Of a DNA stretch of 64,000 bases, positions 56,947 through 64,000 are shown in pieces. A program made the translations under genes and the position numbers. The notes beneath the pieces are model-generated. The model was not told where the DNA came from. It was given only the letters and a program-made list of their open reading frames with translations, and did no database searches. The stretch spans positions 254,102-318,101 of the forward strand of contig NZ_QEKT01000001.1 of NCBI RefSeq assembly GCF_003096575.1. The letters are read 5' to 3'. Each line of letters starts with the position of its first letter. Position 1 is the stretch's first letter. The DNA is from Convivina intestini. Its GTDB lineage: Bacteria > Bacillota > Bacilli > Lactobacillales > Lactobacillaceae.

Positions 56947-57794
56947 ACATATTGCTCCTTTTCGATTTCAATTGTCCAGTTTTGACCAGCTGAAACATGA
57001 TTTTCACCGGCAAAACTCCCCATGCGAATCGCTACGCCTAAAGTATAAACGGAATTAATGTAGAGAAGAGATTCTCCAGGCTTAACATCAGCAAAAGTCT
57101 TGACGTATGGGATCACTTCTTCATGTTGCAAGACGTTTTGATGATAAACCCGAATCCGATAAGTTTGACCGTACTGAGCCTTTAATTCATCATCCCACAA
57201 TTCTTGACTGATATTGGTCCAAAGCGAACCGAAATTAACATCAGTAATATCAATATTGGCTTTCAAGACCCCATCGCTTACCTGCGGTAGATTCAACGGT
57301 AAGGTAACAATCTTTTCGACCGGCAAGGCTTCGCCAATTTCTTCAAATTGAATTTGTCCAGCAGCCAAACGAGCCCCATTATAAACGTAGATATCACGAC
57401 CGTGAAAGGTTGAAGACTTTTCTGAACCCGGTAAACGGTCAATTGATTCATCAATTACCCGTACTGCCTCAATGCCGTACAAGTTATTTAGATGAGTCAA
57501 AGTGCCGTTATCAGGAGTTACGACAAAGTGACCAGTTTTTAATTTCGCCACCAAAGACAGACGCTTGGAACCAACGCCTGGATCAACTACTGATACAAAT
57601 ACAGTCCCTGGACGCCAGTATTTAACCGTCTGGGCTAGACGGAAGGAAGCTTCAAAAATATTAAAGGGGGTAATCCCATGCGTTAAATCAGCCACTTGTA
57701 GGTTGTGGTCAACTTGGTCAGCCACCCCATACATGGTTGAAACTGCCCCATCATTTAAACCAAAGTCGGTTTGTAATACTACGTGTTTTGCCAT
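56943..57794 (-). CDS. SAM hydrolase (SAM hydroxide adenosyltransferase, DUF62)
   Basis: A 283-residue enzyme of the SAM hydroxide adenosyltransferase/fluorinase-like family. It has VLQTDFGLNDGAVSTMYGV at the N-terminus, VSVVDPGVGSKR, PDNGTL and FHGRDIYVYNGARLA. Family members hydrolyse SAM to adenosine and methionine. The start at 57794 (MAKHVVLQ) follows GAGGAG; the longer open frame runs into the T-box leader. First gene of an operon with an ECF transporter, controlled by a T-box. Confidence 0.92.
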   Translation of the reverse strand: MAKHVVLQTDFGLNDGAVSTMYGVADQVDHNLQVADLTHGITPFNIFEASFRLAQTVKYWRPGTVFVSVVDPGVGSKRLSLVAKLKTGHFVVTPDNGTLTHLNNLYGIEAVRVIDESIDRLPGSEKSSTFHGRDIYVYNGARLAAGQIQFEEIGEALPVEKIVTLPLNLPQVSDGVLKANIDITDVNFGSLWTNISQELWDDELKAQYGQTYRIRVYHQNVLQHEEVIPYVKTFADVKPGESLLYINSVYTLGVAIRMGSFAGENHVSAGQNWTIEIEKEQYV

Positions 57795-57835
57795 CTTTTT
57801 TCTCCTCATTGCTCTTCCTTGATAATTATAACCAA

Positions 57836-58105
57836 TAAAAAACCCGAGGACTTCTAGAAGAAATCCCCGGGACGAATATGGTCGCGTTACCACCCAGTTT
57901 TAAAGTGACATCACTGCCACCCACTCATTAAGTACAGCTTTACAGCGATACCTGTCCGCGATAACGGGCGTTCCCGAGTTCTGCTTGCTGCACTATCGCA
58001 ACTCACAAAACTAAAAGCTCCAAGACCATTTTCTAAGATGTCAGTTGGCTGAATTGCACCAGTCATCAGCTCGCTAGGCAACTTTCATCAAATACTTATC
58101 TTTTC
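57836..58105 (-). promoter_or_regulatory. T-box riboswitch (probable methionine specifier) of the SAM hydrolase-ECF operon
   Basis: Minus strand TGGGTGGTAACGCG is the T-box motif. The terminator stem is CCCGGGGA...TCCTCGGG (57843-57871), followed by a T-tract. Stem I shows the conserved AGCGAG and GGTGCAA elements, an AGTA bulge, and GAAAATGG on the opposite side of the specifier loop. Reading it as ATG gives methionine, which suits SAM hydrolase; AAT (Asn) is possible from strict position. Confidence 0.87.
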
Positions 58106-58122
58106 TTCACTTAAATAATATA

Positions 58123-58153
58123 ATTATGATAAAACACTTATTTTACTTTGTCA
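58123..58153 (-). promoter_or_regulatory. Promoter of the SAM hydrolase-ECF operon
   Basis: Minus strand TTGACA (near 58148-58153), 17 bp, TATCAT, immediately upstream of the T-box leader. Confidence 0.6.
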
Positions 58154-58168
58154 AACAATTTGTGAAAA

Positions 58169-59332
58169 TCAAATCATTTCTAAGTGCAAAGCCCCCGGCT
58201 TAATCCAGCCAATCTGACGCATAATCCGATAGGTAATAAAGGAAACCACCACTGGAATCGCTACGCCACAGGCCATATAGGCAATAAACATGCTCATACT
58301 CTTACCGAATAAAGCTAAAGGAACAATGAAGGAGTTAAAGCCAATCCCGGCCATAGCAAAGGGTACCGAAACATGAAACATGATGGTAGCCATCGGTGCG
58401 GCAATCGCTGCGCCAATCATTGGCGGAATTAATAACATGGGATTTTTAATAATGTTGGGGAACTGAATTTTAGGGGTCACAATCCCTTGGGCAATCGTTG
58501 CCCCAATCTTATTTTCTTGAAAGGACATCGCTGGATAACTAACAAAGACTGCTGTGGTACCAATCAAAATTGCACCCGATGCGGCTGGAGAAGTCACCCC
58601 TGTGGCCCCGATTGCAACTGCTAAAGCAGCGGCTGAAGCCGGTGTCATCGTCATGGCGCCAAAGGCCATCGCCACACAAGCAGTTCCTAAAATCGGATTA
58701 ACATTCACGCTAGCAGTAATCATCTCCCCCATGCTAACCAAGATGGGTCTTGTAACAATTGCTAAATAATAACCGGAAACCGTCCCAACAATCGTTGTTA
58801 AAGCCGGGACAATCACCATGTCCAAGGGTGTTTTCCCACTTAACCAGTTCCCAAACAAAACAGCAATCAAGCCGGCCATCACCGCTGAAATCGGCTGTCC
58901 GGTGGTCATAATCGCTGATCCTGGGATCTGAGTACCCGCAAAACCAGTTGCCGTTACGGCTTTTAGGCTTTGGCTAGTGAAAAAAACCGCGTTGGCGCCA
59001 ACTGTTGAAGCGGCCATGGCTGAAAACATAACCATGGTATTAGACTTCATTTGGGAGGCAATCGCCGCACCAAAGGCCGCTGGCAACATTATTTTAGTAA
59101 TGGCGCCCAGTTGAATCATTGGCGCCCAGTGAATAAAACCGGCGATGGTTTGGAGCAACAAGCCCATCCCCAAAGTGACCAAAATGGCATTGGAAACGGC
59201 GGCTGAAACGTTATAAACGATTTCACGCACTGATTCTTTTTTAGGGGCCACGGAGCCAATGGCAGCCTTAGTCGCCTCTTCAAAGTCCTTAATATCAATG
59301 TTGTCAGTTACTGGTTGTCGTGTATTATCCAT
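58169..59332 (-). CDS. PTS EIIC-type membrane protein (PTS_EIIC_2 family)
   Basis: A 387-residue protein with about ten membrane helices rich in Gly and Ala, matching the PTS_EIIC_2 family (for example VSAAVSNAILVTLGMGLLL, MKSNTMVMFSAMAASTVGAN and VAIPVVVSFITYRIM). No EIIA or EIIB gene is nearby, and this family is not proven to be sugar-specific, so the name is family-level only. AAGGAG precedes the ATG. An attenuator-like leader with a small ORF lies upstream, and it should be the sole target. Confidence 0.82.
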   Translation of the reverse strand: MDNTRQPVTDNIDIKDFEEATKAAIGSVAPKKESVREIVYNVSAAVSNAILVTLGMGLLLQTIAGFIHWAPMIQLGAITKIMLPAAFGAAIASQMKSNTMVMFSAMAASTVGANAVFFTSQSLKAVTATGFAGTQIPGSAIMTTGQPISAVMAGLIAVLFGNWLSGKTPLDMVIVPALTTIVGTVSGYYLAIVTRPILVSMGEMITASVNVNPILGTACVAMAFGAMTMTPASAAALAVAIGATGVTSPAASGAILIGTTAVFVSYPAMSFQENKIGATIAQGIVTPKIQFPNIIKNPMLLIPPMIGAAIAAPMATIMFHVSVPFAMAGIGFNSFIVPLALFGKSMSMFIAYMACGVAIPVVVSFITYRIMRQIGWIKPGALHLEMI

Positions 59333-59366
59333 CTGATGCTCCTTTTTCTTACCCTTACCATGAAAA

Positions 59367-59398
59367 AAGCCCTAACAAGCGAACTTGTTAGGGCAAAA
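59367..59398 (-). terminator. Attenuator terminator before the EIIC-like gene
   Basis: Minus strand GCCCTAACAAG-TTCG-CTTGTTAGGGC, a perfect 11-bp stem with a UUCG tetraloop, followed by TTTTTT. It lies between the leader ORF and the EIIC start, so readthrough is needed for expression. Confidence 0.85.
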
Positions 59399-59399
59399 A

Positions 59400-59463
59400 A
59401 TTTAAGCTACCTAACCAGTTGCTAAGAATTGAATTCCTAGCAACCGGCACAAAAACCAACTTA
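59400..59463 (-). promoter_or_regulatory. Mutually exclusive hairpins of the EIIC leader
   Basis: GGTTGCTAGGAATT can pair with AATTCTTAGCAAC; alternatively AACTGGTTAGG (10 of 11) can pair with CCTAACAAGTT of the terminator, forming an antiterminator; and AACTCCTAG at the leader ORF end can pair with CTAGGAATT. This is the layout of transcription attenuation. Confidence 0.6.
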
Positions 59464-59535
59464 CTAGGAGTTACCGAGCAAGCTGAGCAAGAGGTTGATT
59501 GACTTAGTTGATGACACTACTTTAAATGTTGACAT
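59464..59535 (-). CDS. Leader peptide (23 residues) of the EIIC attenuator
   Basis: ATG at 59535, seven bases after AGGAGG (59543-59548 region), encodes 23 residues beginning MSTFKVVSSTKS and ending INLLLSLLGNS. Five of six residues in LLLSLL are leucine, using CTC, TTG, CTC, then TTG, CTC. The stop codon lies inside the first competing hairpin. It is preceded by a strong promoter and followed by antiterminator/terminator alternatives, so a regulatory leader peptide is the best explanation. A small membrane-active peptide is the alternative. Confidence 0.62.
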   Translation of the reverse strand: MSTFKVVSSTKSINLLLSLLGNS

Positions 59536-59570
59536 GACAATTCCTCCTGCTGGTTTTTTATGATGGTTTT

Positions 59571-59599
59571 ATTATATAAATTAGATTTTAATTAGTCAA
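59571..59599 (-). promoter_or_regulatory. Promoter of the leader peptide-EIIC unit
   Basis: Minus strand TTGACT (59594-59599), exactly 17 bp, TATAAT (59571-59576), about 36 bp before the leader ATG. Confidence 0.8.
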
Positions 59600-59627
59600 T
59601 ACTTATTTTTTAATTTTATTCTCATAA

Positions 59628-59656
59628 TAAAAAACGTACCGACTTTGTCGATACGT
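59628..59656 (-). terminator. Intrinsic terminator of a short minus-strand transcript
   Basis: Minus strand ACGTATCGAC-AAA-GTCGGTACGT followed by TTTTTTATTATG. A further hairpin TGCGAA/TTCGCA with a T-rich loop lies at 59663-59679. Confidence 0.75.
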
Positions 59657-59700
59657 TCGGACTGCGAAAAAAATTCGCAAACACTTTCCTTGGCCAAAGC

Positions 59701-59753
59701 CATCAGATCTGTGTCGCCCTTGTTTCCTTTACAAGGGCGACACAGATCTGATG
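59701..59753. repeat. Perfect 23-bp inverted repeat
   Basis: Arms 59701-59723 and 59731-59753 are perfectly complementary with a seven-base loop TTCCTTT. Both transcripts would form an exceptionally stable hairpin. Confidence 0.9.
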
Positions 59754-59771
59754 ATTATTAAATTCTAACAA
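59703..59771 (-). other. Candidate small ORF or regulatory RNA in a short transcription unit
   Basis: Minus strand TATAAT near 59812 is followed by GGAAAGGGGGTGATACGAT and a TTG that opens 22 codons (LLEFNNHQICV, then ALVKETRATQI) across both arms of the inverted repeat. Promoter, strong ribosome binding site and terminator make a unit of roughly 170 nt. Small toxin peptides and regulatory RNAs have this size, but the peptide matches no family I know. Confidence 0.4.
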
Positions 59772-59984
59772 ATCGTATCACCCCCTTTCCTAGAATAAAG
59801 ATATTATACACCATAATAACGATTGAAAGATTATAAATCGTGGTAGAAGTACATACGATTTATTTAGTTCATAATTTGTGCATTGTATGTAAAAGACATA
59901 AAATAAAAATAATGTACTATGAAACTTTTTTAAACTTAATATCCAATTGACTGATTGACACTAAAAGCTGTTGGGAGAAAACAT

Positions 59985-60710
59985 GTGAAACAAGATGAAC
60001 GTAAAGTTCTAGGTATCTTAGCAATTGTATTTGGTGGCATTGCCTTAGCTCTATCATGGATTCCGATTATCAATAATATTGCTTTTTTATTTGGTATTGT
60101 TGGTCTAGTACTAGGTGTTATTTCTTTATTCATTAATCGCAAGAATAAAAAAATACTGGCAATTATTGGAGCATCACTATCTATAATTTCCATATTAATT
60201 GTTTTAGGAACCCAGTCTACATATTCAAAGGCAATTGATAAGGCAACTGGAATCTCAACGACAGAAACAGCAAAAGATAATACGAGTAAAAAATCTGATT
60301 GGTCCTTTACAGGGAATACTTACAACGCCGGAAACTTAAAACTAAAATTCGGAAAATCCGAGATTATTGATGGTATTGGTGATAATAATCCAAAAGTATT
60401 AGTTTTACATGCCGATATGACAAATATATCCGATAAAGAGATGGATGCAGATGGAATTTATGCGACAGTTCATGCATATCAAAAAACGGATAAACAAAAT
60501 AAAACTCTGAATCCCGGCTTACCTAAATTCAGCAATGATGGTAAACAACCATTTGAAGAAGAACAGAATAATTTACATAACAAATTATTACCAGGTAAAA
60601 CTGTTCCAGTTGTCGTAATTTTTGAATTGGATAATGATAGTACAGTGACTGTTAAATTCAGTAACGATTCATTTAAAGATATCGGATCAAAAACCTACGA
60701 AGTGAAATAA
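59985..60710 (+). CDS. DUF4190/DUF5067-type membrane-anchored protein
   Basis: A 241-residue protein starting at GTG 59985 (seven bases after GGGAG). Two or three N-terminal helices (VLGILAIVFGGIALALSW onward) are of DUF4190 style. An external domain (residues about 100-240) has the DUF5067-like immunoglobulin pattern LKLKFGKSEIIDG, then VLVLHADMTNISDKEM and PGKTVPVVVIFEL. Such domains are found in exported proteins of Lactobacillales with no known function. Low GC, isolated gene. Confidence 0.8.
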   Translation: MKQDERKVLGILAIVFGGIALALSWIPIINNIAFLFGIVGLVLGVISLFINRKNKKILAIIGASLSIISILIVLGTQSTYSKAIDKATGISTTETAKDNTSKKSDWSFTGNTYNAGNLKLKFGKSEIIDGIGDNNPKVLVLHADMTNISDKEMDADGIYATVHAYQKTDKQNKTLNPGLPKFSNDGKQPFEEEQNNLHNKLLPGKTVPVVVIFELDNDSTVTVKFSNDSFKDIGSKTYEVK

Positions 60711-60803
60711 ATTAGCCCTACTGGGCGTACATACAACTACTAAACACCAATATTTTAGTTATAATTAAGAAACACCTTATCTCACCCCAAAAGGAAAAAA
60801 CTC

Positions 60804-61013
60804 ATGCTAATCTTTAAAAAACAAAACAACATCGAACTCCGCACATTCAAGGATATTCGATCGGTTACCATCACATTTGAAGATGGTAGTCAAAAGGAAT
60901 TCAGCAATGCCGAACTAGCTAAAACAGCTTTGATTGATGAAAATTGGACTTCGGTCACCATTAATAGCAAAACGACACTTACTAGCAAAGAGTGGCTGTG
61001 CGATACGATTTAA
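60804..61013 (+). CDS. Hypothetical 69-residue protein
   Basis: AAAAGGAAAAAACTC precedes the ATG. The product (MLIFKKQNNIELRTFKDI onward) looks like a single small beta-rich soluble domain with no recognised family. It ends 14 bp before the potassium channel gene and may be cotranscribed with it. Confidence 0.65.
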   Translation: MLIFKKQNNIELRTFKDIRSVTITFEDGSQKEFSNAELAKTALIDENWTSVTINSKTTLTSKEWLCDTI

Positions 61014-61027
61014 TCCATTAAAATAAT

Positions 61028-61831
61028 ATGAAAAAACTCTATTATTCGCTCGTTTTTACTCTGGCACTCATTTCCATTCTACTGGCAATTTTAGATATCA
61101 CTAACATCATTAATATTGCTCATTATCCTTTTGTCATCGTTGATCGGGTCATCTTACTTTTTTTCTGGATTGACTATATCGTACGATTTACCAAAGCGCA
61201 AAACAAATGGACTTTTGTTAAAGCCAATATTTTTGATTTAATCGCCATCATCCCCTATGATTCATTATTTACTGTTTTTCGGATTGCTCGAACCGTACGG
61301 CTCCTAAAATTATTAAAACTAGTTAGAATTGTTGGCTTTACCAAACGTATTCAAAATAATTTTAAGAAATTTATCAATACCAACGGTTTCATCTACTTGG
61401 TTATAACGGCTCTGATAATTATTCTTTTAGGGGCCGGTATATACTCAGTGGCCGAAAACGCTAACTATGCCGATGCTCTTTGGTGGGCCATCGCCACAAC
61501 CACGACCGTTGGTTACGGCGATATCTCGCCCCACACTGAAATTGGTAAAGCTGTAGCAGTCGTCTTAATGATTGTTGGTATCGGCCTCATCGGAAGTATC
61601 ACCAGCACGATTACTTCCTTTTTTGTTAATTCTGAAAACGATGACACACTAACACAAATCAACGAAAGGCTGGTTCACATAGAAAATATGTTAAATAAGC
61701 AAACCTCTCAAAATCATGACAGCTGTACTATTAGTTACAATGAGCTAATAAAACTCAAACAACTCTTAAACGATGGTGTTATCACCAAAGAAGATTTTGA
61801 AACCAAGAAAAATCAAATTTTAGGTGTATGA
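61028..61831 (+). CDS. Voltage-gated-type potassium channel with SHOCT tail
   Basis: A 267-residue ion channel. Helices S1-S4 include a positively charged S4 (FRIARTVRLLKLLKLVRIVG), followed by S5, the selectivity filter TTTVGYGD (T160-D165) and S6. After a linker, residues 236-267 form a SHOCT domain (LIKLKQLLNDGVITKEDF). It should conduct potassium across the cell membrane; whether it is voltage-sensitive is not known. The ribosome binding site is weak, which suggests coupling with the small gene before it. Confidence 0.9.
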   Translation: MKKLYYSLVFTLALISILLAILDITNIINIAHYPFVIVDRVILLFFWIDYIVRFTKAQNKWTFVKANIFDLIAIIPYDSLFTVFRIARTVRLLKLLKLVRIVGFTKRIQNNFKKFINTNGFIYLVITALIIILLGAGIYSVAENANYADALWWAIATTTTVGYGDISPHTEIGKAVAVVLMIVGIGLIGSITSTITSFFVNSENDDTLTQINERLVHIENMLNKQTSQNHDSCTISYNELIKLKQLLNDGVITKEDFETKKNQILGV

Positions 61832-61849
61832 ATCATCCTCTAGCTACCC

Positions 61850-61877
61850 AAAAAACGCCCTAACTAGGGCGTTTTTT
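61850..61877. terminator. Shared terminator of the K+ channel gene and menE
   Basis: AAAAACGCCC-TAACTA-GGGCGTTTTTTT. The last codons and stop of menE (61860-61862) lie inside the stem. Confidence 0.85.
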
Positions 61878-63314
61878 TATATTTTGATATTCAGTCACTA
61901 AGCGATAGCGTTGAATTTTGCCACTGGCCGTTCTGGGCCAATCATTTGAATATTCAACAAAATCATGTGGCACCTTGTAGTGGGCCAACTGTTCTCGGCC
62001 ATAATTTCTTAAGTCAGCCACCGATAAAAAGGCGTCTGACTTAAATTTAACCAGGGCCACTGGTACACTGCCCCACTGGGTATCTGGCACACCGACTACT
62101 ACCATGTCTTCAATTTCTGGCAAGTGGCGATAGACGGCTTCAATCTCTTGGGGGAAAACATTTTCCCCACCGGATGAGATCATATCCCCCTGCCGGCCTT
62201 TAATATAGATAAAACCCTCATCATCCTGCCAGCCTAAATCACCAGTTTTAAACCAACCATCATCAAAACTAGCCTGATATTTGTCAGCTTGATTCAAATA
62301 ACCAACCGCAATATTAGGCGCTTTGACTTCTAATTGACCAAGCCCCTCACTGTCTTGTTGAACAATCCTTAAACTAACCGGAAACAGCGGCTTACCAACC
62401 GAACCTAATTTAGCGGCTGCATCCTTGGGGTTCAGGGCAATAATTTGCGAAGCCGTTTCAGTCATACCATAACACTGAGTAATGGAGATACCACGAGTTT
62501 GACTAGCCACCAAGGTCACTTGTTTAACTGGGCCACCACCAAGCAAAACCTGACGGAAACTTGCTGGATAAGCCTGATTCCTTGGTAAATCCGCCAACAT
62601 TTTTTCAAACATGACGGGTACCAGAGAAATAATCGACCCTCGGCCAGCTAGCAAATCCGCATTAATCTGATGGGCATCAAAGTGATCATATAATCGAACC
62701 GGTATGCCGTAAATTAAGGAGCGCATCATAATCGAAAAACCACTAATATGAAAAATTGGTACAGCTGCCAACCAACAGTCGTCTGGTAACAATCCTAAGT
62801 TCAACACCGACCCCATGGCTGAATAAAAATGATTGCCAAAACTTTGTTCCACCCCCTTAGGACGGCCAGTCGTCCCGGAAGTAAACATAATGGAAGTAAC
62901 CTGGTCCTCCTTGAAATCAGCTAAAATCTCTGCCGGCTGGCCCGCTAATTGGCTCAGATAATGAAAAGTAAACTGCTGCGTATTACTTAAATCCAGCTCA
63001 AAAGCATCATCTTGAACAATTTGAGTCAGTTGCGCCTGATCAATCTGATCTTCTAGTTCCGGTTTAGCCAAACGACGGTTTAACAAAACCAACTGCCGAC
63101 CTAACTGTTGTAGGGCCAAAATTGTAACATAACCTGCCAGACAATTCGTGGTCAAGACCCCCACGCGCCGATTATCATCTAAAATAGTCATTAATTGCTG
63201 AGCCCGTTTAATCACGATTTGTTCTAACTGAGCAAAGGTATATTGTTTATTTTCAGCAATCAAAGCGAGTTGATTCGGTTTTAAATCAGCCTGTTTATGT
63301 AACCAGTTTTCCAT
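61860..63314 (-). CDS. menE: o-Succinylbenzoate-CoA ligase
   Basis: A 484-residue acyl-CoA synthetase with MFTSGTTGRPKGVEQ (P-loop), QCYGMTETASQI, FKTGDLGWQDDEGFIYIKGR and the C-terminal catalytic PRTASGKIQRYRL. With menB directly upstream this is MenE, which activates o-succinylbenzoate for naphthoquinone ring closure in menaquinone synthesis. Other men genes probably lie beyond the right edge. The C-terminus runs into a shared terminator. Confidence 0.93.
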   Translation of the reverse strand: MENWLHKQADLKPNQLALIAENKQYTFAQLEQIVIKRAQQLMTILDDNRRVGVLTTNCLAGYVTILALQQLGRQLVLLNRRLAKPELEDQIDQAQLTQIVQDDAFELDLSNTQQFTFHYLSQLAGQPAEILADFKEDQVTSIMFTSGTTGRPKGVEQSFGNHFYSAMGSVLNLGLLPDDCWLAAVPIFHISGFSIMMRSLIYGIPVRLYDHFDAHQINADLLAGRGSIISLVPVMFEKMLADLPRNQAYPASFRQVLLGGGPVKQVTLVASQTRGISITQCYGMTETASQIIALNPKDAAAKLGSVGKPLFPVSLRIVQQDSEGLGQLEVKAPNIAVGYLNQADKYQASFDDGWFKTGDLGWQDDEGFIYIKGRQGDMISSGGENVFPQEIEAVYRHLPEIEDMVVVGVPDTQWGSVPVALVKFKSDAFLSVADLRNYGREQLAHYKVPHDFVEYSNDWPRTASGKIQRYRLVTEYQNIKKRPS

Positions 63315-63373
63315 GAATATTTCCTAACTAAAAAATCCCCGCCACATTGGTCAGAGATTCTAATATCACGCTT

Positions 63374-64000
63374 TTAAGGGAAGGTTGGGAATTGACCAAA
63401 ATCAGGATCACGCTTTTCCAAAAAGGCATTCCGGCCCTCTTTCCCCTCATCAGTGGTGTAAAAGAGCATGGTGGCATCCCCGGCCAATTGCTGCAAACCG
63501 GCCACGCCGTCCGTATCAGCGTTCATCGCGGCCTTGATAAAGCGCAAGGCCGTGGGCGACTTTTTCAATAATTTGTTAGCCCACTCCAGGGTGGCTGTTT
63601 CGACTTCAGCCAATGGCACCACGCGATTAATCCACCCCATTTCCAAAGCTTCTTGAGCTGAGTAGAATTCATCTAAGAACCAAACCTCTTTGGCCCGCTT
63701 GTGCCCAATCACTCGAGCCAAGTAAGCTGACCCATAACCGGCATCAAAGGAACCAACCATCGGACCGGTTTGACCAAATTGAGCGTTATCAGCAGCCACT
63801 GTCAAATCACATACCAACTGCAAAACATTGCCACCACCAACCGACCAGCCACGTACCATGGCAATCACGGGCTTAGGAATAATTCGAATAAGGCGTTGTA
63901 GATCCAAAACGTTCAACCGCGGAATTTGATCAGGTCCTAAGTAACCACCGTTACCCCGAATTGACTGATCGCCACCAGAAGAAAAGGCCAAATCACCGGC
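63374..64000 (-). CDS. menB: 1,4-Dihydroxy-2-naphthoyl-CoA synthase, partial (N-terminus beyond right edge)
   Basis: The last 208 codons of MenB, a crotonase-fold enzyme that cyclises o-succinylbenzoyl-CoA. It starts within [16 protein letters not shown] (oxyanion-hole segment). [43 protein letters not shown] and the C-terminal [12 protein letters not shown]-like ending ([16 protein letters not shown]) are diagnostic. The gene enters the window at the right edge and reads toward menE, with 59 bp between them. Confidence 0.95.
   Translation of the reverse strand, partial: AGDLAFSSGGDQSIRGNGGYLGPDQIPRLNVLDLQRLIRIIPKPVIAMVRGWSVGGGNVLQLVCDLTVAADNAQFGQTGPMVGSFDAGYGSAYLARVIGHKRAKEVWFLDEFYSAQEALEMGWINRVVPLAEVETATLEWANKLLKKSPTALRFIKAAMNADTDGVAGLQQLAGDATMLFYTTDEGKEGRNAFLEKRDPDFGQFPTFP

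Overview
The window looks like chromosomal DNA of a lactic acid bacterium (Bacillota, Lactobacillaceae; the genus is not resolved). The basis is moderately AT-rich DNA, strong AGGAGG-type ribosome binding sites, T-box leaders, serine-rich surface proteins with KxYKxGKxW-like signal peptides, acetolactate metabolism, ECF transporters and an Rgg regulator. No tRNA, rRNA, insertion sequence, CRISPR array or phage gene was seen.

Layout. 1-5.0 kb: a partial aldo/keto reductase, a short-chain dehydrogenase and the queuosine-precursor transporter queT under a preQ1-I-like riboswitch, then rpoD and dnaG. 5.1-7.6 kb: alsD and alsS, divergent with only 42 bp between them. 7.7-19.1 kb: a surface and redox region. 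It holds a LysM/serine-rich/M60-like metalloprotease, a glucose-dehydrogenase-like SDR, an FAD/NAD(P)-binding protein, and an internalin-like protein that joins leucine-rich repeats to a NEAT (haem-binding type) domain and ends in LPKTS. 19.1-20.0 kb is a decaying stretch with a CPBP protease relic. 20-31 kb: a peptide transporter, a Nudix hydrolase, a pnuC gene broken by one in-frame TGA, small membrane proteins, a phosphatase-fold protein cut off from its anchor by a frameshift, a P-type ATPase, a LysM/GH25 muramidase and two small metal-binding proteins.

31.5-36.6 kb holds the most intriguing unit, five overlapping genes: KAS III-like synthase, extended SDR, lactonase-like MBL hydrolase, CapK/F390-synthetase-like adenylating enzyme and ATP-grasp ligase. 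Together they look like a complete small pathway for an acyl-derived metabolite. The unit is preceded by tandem 22-bp repeats and a glutamate-cysteine ligase-like gene.

38.3-53.8 kb is dominated by arginine. argCJBD sits behind one T-box. A second T-box with a CGU specifier leads an amino-acid ABC transporter plus argG-argH-argF, so uptake and synthesis should rise together when charged tRNA-Arg is short. Between them are a frameshifted DHA2-type exporter with an ArsR regulator, an MFS exporter divergent from an Rgg regulator, and an orphan Phd/YefM antitoxin.

53.8-58.1 kb: a T-box (probable Met specifier) controls SAM hydrolase, a UPF0397 S component and the ECF energizing module. 58.1-60 kb: a PTS EIIC-like protein is preceded by a leader peptide and mutually exclusive hairpins that look like a classical attenuator. 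Next to it is a short transcription unit built around a perfect 23-bp inverted repeat. The window ends with a DUF5067-type lipid-anchored or membrane protein, a SHOCT-tailed potassium channel, and menE-menB of menaquinone synthesis. Menaquinone genes and a NEAT protein together hint at haem- and menaquinone-dependent respiration, but that link is inference.
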